Source: Bordetella parapertussis
Lineage (GTDB): Bacteria > Pseudomonadota > Gammaproteobacteria > Burkholderiales > Burkholderiaceae_B
Direction of reading: 5' to 3'
Length of the DNA: 64,000 nt
Assembly: GCA_945862495.1 (NCBI GenBank)
Contig: CAMAYM010000001.1
Location: 1 to 64,000 of the forward strand
In this document: positions 1 through 8,343 of the stretch, in pieces
Numbering within the stretch: position 1 is the stretch's first letter
Layout: each line of letters starts with the position of its first letter
Notes under the pieces: generated by a model
Database searches by the model: none
Seen by the model: only the letters and a program-made list of their open reading frames with translations
What the model was told of the DNA's origin: nothing
Made by a program: the position numbers and the translations under genes

Positions 1-319
1 TTAAATCATTTTCAAGCACAGCCTGAAAAGGCTGGGTCTTTTTCCATTCGGGATGTTGCGGCGCAAGAGCTTTGACGCGATCCATCGTGAACGCCAACTG
101 AACATACATCGGCTGCTCACTCCATAACGTCCCGTCGTTATCAAAGACAGCGATTCTTTGCGCAACAGGCACAAATTCAGGACTTCCCTGTGTTGTTGTT
201 TTGTCGATGAAGCTCAAGATGGCTTGCTTAATCGGGCCCTCATGCCACGAAGGCAACAATCCTTGTGCGAAGGTGTTGATCGTGACAAACAACATCAGTC
301 CCGCCATCAATAACTTCAT
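1..319 (-). CDS. Secreted HAD-superfamily phosphatase, N-terminal part (cut by window edge)
   Basis: The reading frame starts at the ATG at 319 and stays open to the window edge, giving 106 residues. The start is supported by an AGGAG seven bases upstream. Residues 1-19 look like a signal peptide ending in NTFAQ. The motif AVFDNDGTLW matches HAD motif I (DxDGT), with the nucleophile Asp and the general acid/base Asp both present. The family hydrolyses phosphoester or related bonds; with the signal peptide this one should act in the periplasm. It lies downstream of the sulfatase on the same strand, with a terminator between them, so both may serve scavenging of phosphate or sulfate esters. The C-terminal HAD motifs are outside the window. 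Confidence 0.8.
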   Translation of the reverse strand, partial: MKLLMAGLMLFVTINTFAQGLLPSWHEGPIKQAILSFIDKTTTQGSPEFVPVAQRIAVFDNDGTLWSEQPMYVQLAFTMDRVKALAPQHPEWKKTQPFQAVLENDL

Positions 320-344
320 AGAAAACTCCTACTTGATTCAAATT

Positions 345-376
345 CAAAAAAAACTCCGCCTATTTAGGGCGGAGTT
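345..376 (-). terminator. Rho-independent terminator after the sulfatase gene
   Basis: The perfect 9-bp stem AACTCCGCC / GGCGGAGTT (352-360 and 368-376) has a 7-base loop. Read on the minus strand it is followed by a run of seven T. It lies just past the sulfatase stop and before the start of the HAD gene. Confidence 0.9.
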
Positions 377-418
377 CGTTTCAACTACTCATGTTGCGAG
401 CCAACCCTTTCAACAAAT

Positions 419-1963
419 TTAGTTTTGTTGCGAACGCGTCACCGACTCCATCACGCGATCAAGGTTAAAGCTTCCTGGCTTTTGACGGGGTGGAAATTCC
501 TTGAAGCTCTGGAGCCACTTGCCGACATAAGCACCAGCGGGTGCAATGGCGAACATGCGATCAAGATACCAACGCTGATAACCCATCGCGTTCTCTTGTT
601 GAGCGCGCTCAAAGGGATCCATGCGCAGGTTGGTTAAGGCCGGAGCACGTAAGGCTGTGAAAGGCTTTTGCCAAACCTCAAGGCCCTCTGCCTCTTGCTT
701 GAGGAAGGTGACCTTCCAGTTGTCATAGCGCAGGGCGGCGACACTACCATCGTCGGTCCAGTAGATAAACTCACGACGGGGCCATGTTTTTTGCTCGCCC
801 TTCAAGGCGGGGCCGAGATCGTAACCGTCAAGGTGAACCTTGTAGTTCATCTGACCGATCTGACGCCCCTTGAGGAGGTCTTGCTTAGCTGTCTTATCAC
901 CCGCCGCAGCCACCAAGGTGGGCAACATGTCTTCGTGCGCCGCAATTTCGTTATTGACGGTGCCGGGCTTAATCACGCCAGGCCACTTGATCATGGCAGG
1001 TACGCGATAACCACCTTCCCAGTTTGTGTTCTTTTCGCCGCGGAACATGGTCGTGCCGCCGTCGGGCCAGGTAAAGGTCTCTGCACCGTTGTCCGTTGAG
1101 TACATGATGATGGTATTTTCATCTAACCCGAGCTCTTTGAGCTTAGCCAAAATCTGGCCGACATGTCCGTCATGCTCGACCATGCCATCGGCATACACGC
1201 CCAAACCGGTCTTGCCTCTGGAGGCTTCCTTGAGGTGCGTAAAGATATGCATACGCGTGGAGTTCCACCAGATAAAGAATGGCTTGTCCTCTTTCTTGGA
1301 ACGCTCCATGAAGTCGAGCGTCTTGACCATGACCTCGTCATCAATTGTTTCCATACGCTTACGTGTCAAAGGACCTGTATCCTTGATCGCACCACCAGCA
1401 AAGCTATGGATAACGCCACGAGGGCCAAATTTCTTTTTAAATTCAGGATCTTTAGGGTAATCGGGGTTCTCTGGCTCTTCTTCAGCATTCAGGTGATAGA
1501 GGTTGCCAAAAAACTCATCAAAACCATGCGCCGTGGGCAACATGTCATCGCGATCACCGAGGTGATTTTTACCAAATTGTCCTGTCTTGTAGCCACGCGC
1601 TTTAAGCAGCGTAGCCAAGGTGGGGTCTTCTTTCTTCATGCCCTCTGGCGTGCCTGGCAGACCGACTTTTGTCAGGCCGGTCCGAATCGGTGACTGACCC
1701 GTGATGAAGGCGGCACGACCGGCTGTACTACTTTGCTGCCCGTACCAATCGGTAAACAGTGCGCCTTGCTTGGCGATACTATCAATATTGGGCGTTTTAT
1801 AGCCCATCATGCCCATGTTGTAGGCGCTAATATTAAACTGACCGATATCGTCACCCCAAAGGATGAGGATATTGGGTTGTTTTTGTGCCAAAGCCTGCGT
1901 TGACATCAGTGCACCAGCAACCATGGCAAGCGCCAAGGTGCTCTTTTTTAACGTAAATTTCAT
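419..1963 (-). CDS. Periplasmic arylsulfatase, Ser-type active site
   Basis: The protein has 514 residues and an N-terminal signal peptide (about 1-27, ending TQALAQ). WGDDIGQFN near residue 36 supplies the metal-binding Asp pair, and STDNGAE later matches the second conserved sulfatase block. The formylglycine motif reads S79-T-A-G-R, so the residue to be oxidised is Ser rather than the Cys common in this type. Family knowledge: formylglycine sulfatases hydrolyse sulfate esters; Ser-type enzymes are matured by a radical-SAM anSME, Cys-type by other systems. No maturase lies in the window. The substrate is unknown. GGAG precedes the ATG, and a strong terminator follows. Confidence 0.88.
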   Translation of the reverse strand: MKFTLKKSTLALAMVAGALMSTQALAQKQPNILILWGDDIGQFNISAYNMGMMGYKTPNIDSIAKQGALFTDWYGQQSSTAGRAAFITGQSPIRTGLTKVGLPGTPEGMKKEDPTLATLLKARGYKTGQFGKNHLGDRDDMLPTAHGFDEFFGNLYHLNAEEEPENPDYPKDPEFKKKFGPRGVIHSFAGGAIKDTGPLTRKRMETIDDEVMVKTLDFMERSKKEDKPFFIWWNSTRMHIFTHLKEASRGKTGLGVYADGMVEHDGHVGQILAKLKELGLDENTIIMYSTDNGAETFTWPDGGTTMFRGEKNTNWEGGYRVPAMIKWPGVIKPGTVNNEIAAHEDMLPTLVAAAGDKTAKQDLLKGRQIGQMNYKVHLDGYDLGPALKGEQKTWPRREFIYWTDDGSVAALRYDNWKVTFLKQEAEGLEVWQKPFTALRAPALTNLRMDPFERAQQENAMGYQRWYLDRMFAIAPAGAYVGKWLQSFKEFPPRQKPGSFNLDRVMESVTRSQQN

Positions 1964-2042
1964 CTTGAATCTCCGATGCTTGGAACTAGCTTTTTAATTC
2001 AACAATTAACAAAGTGAAAATTACTTTTTTATTGGAACACAA

Positions 2043-2948
2043 TTGTTAAAACTCAAACACAGTTTTTTACCTCTTAATCTTTTAATTTTAGCCCTTGCAA
2101 CTAATGTGTATGCGGCTGACAAGGCATATCAGGTGATGCTGCCTGTGGCCAACCTTCCTGATATTCCATTGCATGTCTTTACCCCCTCCGATACACCAAA
2201 AGGCGTACTGATCGCGCTGCATGGCTGTGGAGGGCTCTTGTCAACGAATACAACAAATGGCGACAAGCTCTCGTCCCGACATGCAGCGATGGCCCAATAT
2301 GCCAATGCCCTTGGCTGGGTCGCTGTTTTTCCAGATAGCTTTAACACGCGGGGCCGTCGAGAAATTTGTACGCAAAAATTTTCTGAACGCACGATCAAGC
2401 AACCCCAACGCAAGGCAGATGCTATTGCGACAGCGCAATGGGTCAAAGCGCAAGACTGGGTGCCTCAAGCATTAGCCAGCTCACCAAAAACAAAACTCAG
2501 TACGGTGTTATTAGGTTGGTCCAATGGCGGATCGACAGTGTTAGAAACAATTGAATCCCCAAAGAAAACTGATGGGAATAACGCATCCGACAATATCGCA
2601 ACATTGATTGATGAAGCCGTTGCTTTTTATCCTGGCTGTTCTGCGCAACTCGCGCGCAATTACCGTACAAAGGTTCCGCTGACGCTTTTTATTGGAGGGC
2701 TGGATGACTGGACGCCTCCGCAGCCCTGTATCGACCTGGGACGCAGCGTAGGCGCGCAAGTTTATGTATACCCCGACGCCCATCACGGCTTTGATAGCCC
2801 GACCGGAAAGGTCCGTCTACGTAAAGAAGTGCCAAACGGAGTCAATCCAGGTCAAGGTGTTCACGTCGGCCCCCATCCGGAATCACGCGAGGAAGCGTAT
2901 AAAAAACTCCAACACCTACTTGAGCAATTGTCCGCATCAAACCGCTGA
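2043..2948 (+). CDS. Secreted alpha/beta hydrolase of the dienelactone-hydrolase type
   Basis: The protein has 301 residues from a TTG start preceded by a weak TTGGA; no ATG lies ahead of the signal peptide. Residues 1-24 form a signal peptide (ending NVYA). HGCGG (60-64) is the oxyanion-hole region. GWSNGG places the nucleophile at Ser160, with candidate acid Asp221/222 and His247/248 in AHHGFD. This is a Ser-type catalytic triad, so an esterase or depolymerase-like activity in the periplasm is likely; substrate unknown. Its 3' end overlaps the convergent thioesterase gene by 12 bases. It is divergent from the sulfatase, with 79 bases between them. Confidence 0.75.
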   Translation: MLKLKHSFLPLNLLILALATNVYAADKAYQVMLPVANLPDIPLHVFTPSDTPKGVLIALHGCGGLLSTNTTNGDKLSSRHAAMAQYANALGWVAVFPDSFNTRGRREICTQKFSERTIKQPQRKADAIATAQWVKAQDWVPQALASSPKTKLSTVLLGWSNGGSTVLETIESPKKTDGNNASDNIATLIDEAVAFYPGCSAQLARNYRTKVPLTLFIGGLDDWTPPQPCIDLGRSVGAQVYVYPDAHHGFDSPTGKVRLRKEVPNGVNPGQGVHVGPHPESREEAYKKLQHLLEQLSASNR

Positions 2949-3359
2949 GCGTTGAATGATTTTCATCATTCCCTGAGCGGTCATAATTTCCCGTTTCTCT
3001 ACGCGCAATATGCCACGCATAAAAACAAGGCTTGTGCTCATGCGTGTGACACCAACGTGTGCTACGACGAAATCTCCGGCTTTTGCTGAGGCTAAAAAAT
3101 GCGTATCTAACTGGACGGTTGCGCAAGGCTGTCGGCCTGTGGCGCTCCAAGCAATCATACTCATCGCTTGATCCATCAACGTAACAAGCATGCCCCCGTG
3201 CGCGATACCCAGCGGGTTTTCATGATGGGGCGCGATTTGCAACCCATACTCCCAACGCTCCCCAAGCGGTCGAGTCCACAGCGGTCCAATTGTTGAAAAA
3301 AATCCCTCTGTCCTAAGGAGCTTCCAACCATGTTCTTGCGGGTTGAAGATTTGGAGCAT
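2937..3359 (-). CDS. PaaI-type hotdog acyl-CoA thioesterase
   Basis: The protein has 140 residues, the usual length for single-domain PaaI/YdiI-type thioesterases. The segment HENPLGIAHGGMLVTLMDQAM is the classic hotdog helix: HGG followed by a helix with an Asp. The family hydrolyses acyl-CoA esters in the cytoplasm. AAGGA lies five bases before the ATG. It sits 24 bases downstream of the IclR gene on the same strand and may be co-transcribed with it, which would fit a housekeeping or detoxifying role for the CoA-ester pathway across the divergent promoter. Confidence 0.82.
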   Translation of the reverse strand: MLQIFNPQEHGWKLLRTEGFFSTIGPLWTRPLGERWEYGLQIAPHHENPLGIAHGGMLVTLMDQAMSMIAWSATGRQPCATVQLDTHFLASAKAGDFVVAHVGVTRMSTSLVFMRGILRVEKREIMTAQGMMKIIQRSAV

Positions 3360-3383
3360 GATTTTCCTTGTGCGTACGTATAT

Positions 3384-4169
3384 CTAAGAAAATATTTGAT
3401 TCGTGATCGCGCTTGCTTCAGATTGCATTTCTACGATTAATTGTGCGAGCTGTTTTTTATTGAGTGCATCCATGAGGCTCGCACACACAATCGTATGCGT
3501 AACTTTTCCTGTGGGAGCCAGTACGGGGACCGCCACGATCGTCACACCTGCGATATATGTGTTTCGATCGATGCTGTATTGATTTTTTTTTGCAAATACG
3601 ACTTCTTTGTTCCAGATTTTGTAATCAAGGGGCTTGTCCCAACGCAATTTCTGAAAACGGATCTTTAGCTCAGCTTCGAGTCGGTCTCCGAACGCAGCCA
3701 CCAACCGTCCGGTCGCACTGAGCAACGAGGGAAATACACTGCCTACATCAACGTGTAGCCGAAACGGAAGATTAGAGCGCGAGAGCGCGACCACCACCAT
3801 CTGATCTGGGTCTCCGACATCGACGCCGATCGCAGTCACACCCCACTGGGTCGAAAGCCTATCGAGCACAGGCTGCACCAAGAAAGGAAAAGCATTCGCC
3901 TCAATGGCGCTGCGCGCCAAGGTTAACATCCCTGCACCAAGGCGATAGTGTTTGGTGAGGCGATCGAACGAGATGAGTTTTTCTTCTGTTAATGCGCGCA
4001 GAATATGCAAACACGTACTGGGCACGAGCCCTAGCGCTTGCGCAATCGCATTGACACCCATAGGCGTGCGCATCTTGCCGAGTAAACGCAAGATAGCAAT
4101 CGCGCGCGACACGGCAGGTACCGGACGGATACGAGGTGCACTTGGTGTCGTTTCTTTGAGATTCTTCAT
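3384..4169 (-). CDS. IclR-family transcriptional regulator
   Basis: The protein has 261 residues from the ATG at 4169. A longer frame opens at a TTG at 4205, but that falls inside the probable -35 box and operator, so the ATG is preferred. The N-terminal winged helix-turn-helix (about residues 20-80, containing AVSRAIAILRLLG and VPSTCLHILRAL) is followed by an IclR effector-binding domain. Family members bind small aromatic or organic acids and control adjacent catabolic genes. It is divergent from the acyl-CoA ligase operon, with inverted repeats in the shared promoter region, so it probably regulates that operon and itself. Confidence 0.88.
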   Translation of the reverse strand: MKNLKETTPSAPRIRPVPAVSRAIAILRLLGKMRTPMGVNAIAQALGLVPSTCLHILRALTEEKLISFDRLTKHYRLGAGMLTLARSAIEANAFPFLVQPVLDRLSTQWGVTAIGVDVGDPDQMVVVALSRSNLPFRLHVDVGSVFPSLLSATGRLVAAFGDRLEAELKIRFQKLRWDKPLDYKIWNKEVVFAKKNQYSIDRNTYIAGVTIVAVPVLAPTGKVTHTIVCASLMDALNKKQLAQLIVEMQSEASAITNQIFS

Positions 4170-4175
4170 CGCCAA

Positions 4176-4206
4176 ATTATATGCAAAGTTATTGTCTCTA
4201 TACAAT
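4176..4206 (-). promoter_or_regulatory. iclR promoter with overlapping palindromic operator
   Basis: On the minus strand TTGTAT (4200-4205) and TATAAT (4176-4181) are 18 bases apart. The expected start site falls at or next to the ATG at 4169, so the mRNA may be leaderless. The palindrome ATTGTCTCTATACAAT (4191-4206, half-sites ATTGT/ACAAT) overlaps the -35 box, as expected for an autoregulatory operator. This is inference from sequence only. Confidence 0.5.
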
Positions 4207-4245
4207 GATTATTTTCATTTGACAACAACTACTGTGGTCGTTAAA

Positions 4246-4283
4246 TTGATTGAAAAACAACGCTCCATAATATTTAGAGACAA
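4246..4283 (+). promoter_or_regulatory. Acyl-CoA ligase promoter with second operator-like half-site
   Basis: TTGATT (4246-4251), a 16-base spacer and TAATAT (4268-4273) lie just before the ligase ATG at 4287. The element TAGAGACAAT (4274-4283) repeats ten bases also found in the iclR operator, placed at the likely start site. No good Shine-Dalgarno sequence lies between it and the ATG. Confidence 0.45.
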
Positions 4284-4286
4284 TCC

Positions 4287-5852
4287 ATGACGAGGCTCAC
4301 CGAATACATTTCGTATGCGGACGCGCAAAAACATTTTTCCTCAGAAAAACTGTGGGAACTGTTTGAGGGCAATAGGGAACAACTCAACATTGCGCATGAG
4401 TGTGTCGACCGCTATGCAAACAGTCATGACACCGCGTTGATTATTGTCCGTGCCGATGGGCCCGATGAAATTATTTCTTATCGTGAATTGGCGAATCGCT
4501 CCTCTCAGGTTGCGCACTATCTCGTCGCACAAAACGTCAAGGCCGGAGATCGCGTGGCCGTTATGCTCGAGCCATCGCTTGCATTTTATGCCTGCATATA
4601 CGGCATCATGAAAATGGGCGCGATTGCTGTTCCACTGTTTACCCTTTTTGGTCCTGATGGCTTACAGCTTCGCATCCAAGACTGCGCGCCTGCCATGCTG
4701 TTTACCAACGAAGAAAAGATTGGCATTGTTGGTCAGGAAATGCTTAAACGCACTCAGCTCGCAGATGCCGCGTTTTTATCTTCATTGAATCAATACTCAT
4801 CCACGTTTACACCTTGTACGCGTGCCGATGACTATGCGATCTTTCAATACACGTCAGGTACCACACGTGAGCTACCCGAGGCCGTCAAACACAAACATCG
4901 CTCGGTTGTGACGCTGATGGTCGCAGCACTCTACGGCACTGGGCTCAGGCCGGGCGACCGCTTTATGTGCCCCTCTTCTCCAGCATGGGGACATGGATTA
5001 TGGCATGGCACCTTAGCACCGATGGCGCTTGGACTCACTGTCGGTTCTTTTGCAGGGAAATTTAATGCAGATCATTTACTCAGCAGTTTGGCCACGCATC
5101 GGTTCACAAATATTTCTGCTGCCGCCACACACTATCGCATGATGAAAAATGCAGGGTCAGCTTCGCGGTACACATACTGCTTGAATAAAATGTCATTCAC
5201 CGGCGAGCCCATCGATAGCGCTACGGAAGCGTTTATCGATGAAACCTTCGGGATCAGAGTGTGCAGCATGTATGGCACGACTGAAATCGGCGTGATTTTA
5301 GTGAGCTACCCAGGCGCGCCAGACTTTGTTGTCAAACAAGGGGCGCTTGGCAAAGCGATTCCTGGCGCGCATGTACAAGTGCAAGATGCAGCAGGTCTGC
5401 CTTGCCTCCCGGGCATCACAGGAGAGCTAAAGGTATGGCGCAAAGCGCAATGGATCCCCACAAAAGATTTAGGCCGCATCGACGAAGAGGGCTATTTCTT
5501 TCATGGTGGACGCGCGGATGACGTGATTATTTCAGCGGGCTGGACGATGAGTGCCGTTGAAATCGAAGATGCCATGCTTAAACATCCTGATGTCACAGAA
5601 GCAGCTGCGATCGGCATCCCAGATGCGTTGCGCGGGCAGTCTGTCAAAGCCTTTATCGTTACCCAAAGAAACGGGGACAAGGCATTTATAGAAGAACTTC
5701 AAACACTTGTGCGGGCGCGTTTGAGTCAGCATGAATACCCTCGCCAGATCGAGTTTGTCACTGAGCTTCCAAAAACACCTGCAGGCAAAGTACATCGTAA
5801 AAAATTACGCGAGCAAGAGCTGAATCAATCGCGCGCAAACAACTTGCAATAA
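4287..5852 (+). CDS. AMP-forming acyl-CoA ligase with unusual phosphate loop
   Basis: The protein has 521 residues and belongs to the adenylate-forming (ANL) superfamily, which makes acyl-CoA from acid, ATP and CoA. Seen: YTSGTTRELPEAV near residues 188-200 in place of the usual TSGTTGxPKG loop; MYGTTE near 326-331; the hinge Asp in TKDLGRID; and PAGKVHRKK near the C-terminus, with the catalytic Lys at about 501. It is the first gene of a set with a hydratase (49 bases on) and a CoA-transferase. The divergent IclR regulator suggests substrate-induced expression. The acid activated is unknown. The altered loop could be a subfamily trait rather than loss of activity, because the other motifs are intact. 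Confidence 0.85.
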   Translation: MTRLTEYISYADAQKHFSSEKLWELFEGNREQLNIAHECVDRYANSHDTALIIVRADGPDEIISYRELANRSSQVAHYLVAQNVKAGDRVAVMLEPSLAFYACIYGIMKMGAIAVPLFTLFGPDGLQLRIQDCAPAMLFTNEEKIGIVGQEMLKRTQLADAAFLSSLNQYSSTFTPCTRADDYAIFQYTSGTTRELPEAVKHKHRSVVTLMVAALYGTGLRPGDRFMCPSSPAWGHGLWHGTLAPMALGLTVGSFAGKFNADHLLSSLATHRFTNISAAATHYRMMKNAGSASRYTYCLNKMSFTGEPIDSATEAFIDETFGIRVCSMYGTTEIGVILVSYPGAPDFVVKQGALGKAIPGAHVQVQDAAGLPCLPGITGELKVWRKAQWIPTKDLGRIDEEGYFFHGGRADDVIISAGWTMSAVEIEDAMLKHPDVTEAAAIGIPDALRGQSVKAFIVTQRNGDKAFIEELQTLVRARLSQHEYPRQIEFVTELPKTPAGKVHRKKLREQELNQSRANNLQ

Positions 5853-5901
5853 CGCCATTCACACATTTCTTTCTTATTCTTTTTTATTGTTGGGAACATC
5901 C

Positions 5902-7047
5902 ATGTCGTCTTCCACTGCAGGTCAAAGAAATTTTCCAAAAATCACCGAGCAAGGGCTAGATGATTTACGTCGACGCATTGGTGTCAAAATAGGCGCCACG
6001 GCAGAGCCTTGGTGCCATGAGGCGACTCGGGATAACATCCGTCACTACGCACACGGGATTGGAGACGACAACCCACTTTGGTGTGACCCCGAATACGCGG
6101 CCAAAACAAAACATGGTGGACTGGTTGCACTCCCAAGTTTCCTTTATTCGACCAGCAGGATCGTTTCAGGCTATGTCGGTGGTTTGCCCGGCGTGCATGC
6201 CATGTGGTCTGGCTCGGATTGGACATGGCACAAGTATGCGCAACGCAACGATGTCATTAGTACCGAGGCTTATCTAAAGGACTGTATCGAGCACGAAACA
6301 CGCTTTGCGGGCAAAGCGATTCAACAAATCTACCATGTCGATTTTTTTAATCAAACGGGCGACAAGCTTGCTGAAGCCGATACGTGGTGTTTTCGCACAG
6401 AGCGTGATCACGCCAGAGAGAAAGGAACTAAATACAAGTCTGTTCATGAAAAAGGGCATGTTACTTATTCGGACGAACAGATTAAAGAAGCATACAAACT
6501 CTATGCGAACGAAGAAGTCCGTGGCGCTAATACACGGTACTGGGAAGATGTGACAGAGGGTGAAGCACTTCCCGTTTTGTTTAAAGGCCCGATGACCGTG
6601 ACGGGCTTCATTGCCTATGCTCAAGGCTGGGGCGGCTTGTATATTCGCGCCAACAAACTGGCCTGGCAGCTGATCGACGCCCACCCCGGTGTTGGTATCA
6701 AAAACCGTTTTGGTATTCCTGACGTACCTGAGCGTGTCCATTGGGAAGAAGACTTCGCTCTTGAAGTCGGTGCGCCCGGTGCGTATGACTATGGTCCAGA
6801 ACGCAGCTCATGGCTCACCCACCAACTGACAAACTGGATGGGAGACGATGGATTCCTTTGCAAAGCAGAATGTAAAATCAGACGACACAATCCTGAGGGC
6901 GATATGATTTTCATCAAAGCAAAAGTCGTCAGAAAATACAAAGAAGGCAATCGTCACTTGGTTGAAATCTCTCAAGAAGCCCACAATCAGGATAATGAGC
7001 TCTCTGTGCTGGGTACGGGTGTAGTCGAGCTTCCTAGCCGCGGATAA
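5902..7047 (+). CDS. Double-hotdog MaoC/FAS1-like acyl-CoA hydratase
   Basis: The protein has 381 residues from the ATG at 5902; a TTG at 5887 in the same frame is less likely because GGGAA sits between the two. The first half (about residues 20-160) resembles the FAS1-like N-terminal dehydratase domain, with IRHYAHGIGDDNPLWCD as the typical substrate-tunnel segment. The second half (about 205-375) is a degenerate second hotdog. Such proteins add or remove water across 2-enoyl-CoA esters. The position between ligase and CoA-transferase suggests it hydrates the CoA ester made by the ligase. The next gene starts four bases after its stop. Confidence 0.8.
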   Translation: MSSSTAGQRNFPKITEQGLDDLRRRIGVKIGATAEPWCHEATRDNIRHYAHGIGDDNPLWCDPEYAAKTKHGGLVALPSFLYSTSRIVSGYVGGLPGVHAMWSGSDWTWHKYAQRNDVISTEAYLKDCIEHETRFAGKAIQQIYHVDFFNQTGDKLAEADTWCFRTERDHAREKGTKYKSVHEKGHVTYSDEQIKEAYKLYANEEVRGANTRYWEDVTEGEALPVLFKGPMTVTGFIAYAQGWGGLYIRANKLAWQLIDAHPGVGIKNRFGIPDVPERVHWEEDFALEVGAPGAYDYGPERSSWLTHQLTNWMGDDGFLCKAECKIRRHNPEGDMIFIKAKVVRKYKEGNRHLVEISQEAHNQDNELSVLGTGVVELPSRG

Positions 7048-7051
7048 GTCT

Positions 7052-8218
7052 ATGAGCGAACACCTGACACCACACGCTTGGCTCAACACTGAACAGTCAA
7101 CGGGTTCTTTAGCAGGTGTTCGTGTGCTGGATCTTTCACGTGTCGTGGCAGGTCCATTCTGTGGACAGATGCTGGCAGATCATGGTGCGGATGTCATCAA
7201 AGTTGAATCTGCCGCGGGAGATGAAACGAGACGGCTGGGGCCTCCATTTGTCAAACCCGATCAAGCGGCATATTTTTCTGCGCTTAATCGAGGAAAGCGC
7301 GGCATTTGTCTCGATTTAGGTCAGGCCCACGGACAAGCAGTTATTCATGAATTGTTATCTGATGCCGATGTCATCATCGAAAATTTTTTACCTGGCACCA
7401 TGGAGAAATGGGACTTGGGATATGAAACAACCCTCGCCGCCAAATTTCCACGACTCATCTATTGCAGTATCTCTGGGTTTGGCAGGACGGGACCTCTGGG
7501 AGGCTTGCCTGGCTATGACGCTGTGCTGCAAGCGATGTGCGGCCTGATGAGTATCAATGGGGATGTCCAATCCGGCCCGACGCGCATTGGTGTCCCGATT
7601 GTGGATCAAGTGACCGGTTACACCGCTTTTTCGGGTATTTTGATGGCGCTTTTGGCCCGACAACGGACTGGGCGGGGGCAGCGCGTTGATGCGACTCTTT
7701 TTGATACGGCGCTGAGCATGCTGATTCCGCATGGCTTGAACTGGATGAGTTCTGGACAGGCTCCCGCCTTGACAGGAAGCGCGCATCCCAATATCCCCAC
7801 CTATGATCGCTTTGATGTACAAGATGGGCAAATGTTTTTAGGCATTGTGAACGATGCCCAGTTCGCCAGGTTTTGTAAACACATCAATCGCGAAGATCTT
7901 TGTCTCAACCCATTATTTCTGACCAATAGCCAACGCATGGCCAATCGGGAGGCTTTACGTCAAGAGCTCGGTTATGCACTTAAAGGCTTTTCCCGCGCCG
8001 CGCTGTGCGAAGCGCTGATGAATGCGGGCGTGCCCGCAGGTCCCGTTCACACTGTCCCCGAGGCATTTGAGCAGCCCCATGCCTACGCTCGGGACATGGT
8101 GATTGAACGACCAGACTACCGGGGCGTGGGTTTACCCATCAAACTTTCTGGCACACCCGGTCAGGTCGGTCGCTGCCCTCCAGGACTTGGCGAACACAAC
8201 AAAGAAATCATCAAATAA
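7052..8218 (+). CDS. CaiB/BaiF family (class III) CoA-transferase
   Basis: The protein has 388 residues. The N-terminal LAGVRVLDLSRVVAGPFCGQ and DVIKVESAAGDETRRLGPPF blocks and the NRGKRGI block are standard for the family. VDQVTG near residue 184 carries the candidate catalytic Asp that forms the acyl-aspartyl intermediate. Family III enzymes move CoA between carboxylic acids. The gene starts four bases after the hydratase stop, so translation is probably coupled. With both a ligase and a transferase in one operon, CoA may be recycled from a pathway product to new substrate. Confidence 0.87.
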   Translation: MSEHLTPHAWLNTEQSTGSLAGVRVLDLSRVVAGPFCGQMLADHGADVIKVESAAGDETRRLGPPFVKPDQAAYFSALNRGKRGICLDLGQAHGQAVIHELLSDADVIIENFLPGTMEKWDLGYETTLAAKFPRLIYCSISGFGRTGPLGGLPGYDAVLQAMCGLMSINGDVQSGPTRIGVPIVDQVTGYTAFSGILMALLARQRTGRGQRVDATLFDTALSMLIPHGLNWMSSGQAPALTGSAHPNIPTYDRFDVQDGQMFLGIVNDAQFARFCKHINREDLCLNPLFLTNSQRMANREALRQELGYALKGFSRAALCEALMNAGVPAGPVHTVPEAFEQPHAYARDMVIERPDYRGVGLPIKLSGTPGQVGRCPPGLGEHNKEIIK

Positions 8219-8277
8219 TTATCGTATTGACAATTAATTACCCTCTCTCTACCTAATTTTCACTAGGGAAACCGATG

Positions 8278-8307
8278 TGACAACAAAGGCTCGGACTTGT
8301 TTAGAAT
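8278..8307 (+). promoter_or_regulatory. Possible own promoter of the Bug receptor gene
   Basis: TGACAA (8278-8283), an 18-base spacer and TAGAAT (8302-8307) lie about 37 bases before the ATG. A second pair, TTGACA at 8227-8232 and TACCTA at 8250-8255 (17-base spacer), lies further upstream. Either would let the receptor be made apart from the ligase operon. Confidence 0.35.
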
Positions 8308-8343
8308 AAGGTGTCAACAATATTCAGGACATCAGGAGACAAC

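Noticed and set aside
1163..1693. 176-codon open frame on the plus strand inside the sulfatase gene
   Set aside because: It lies wholly antisense to a well-supported gene, shows no family motifs and has no ribosome site.
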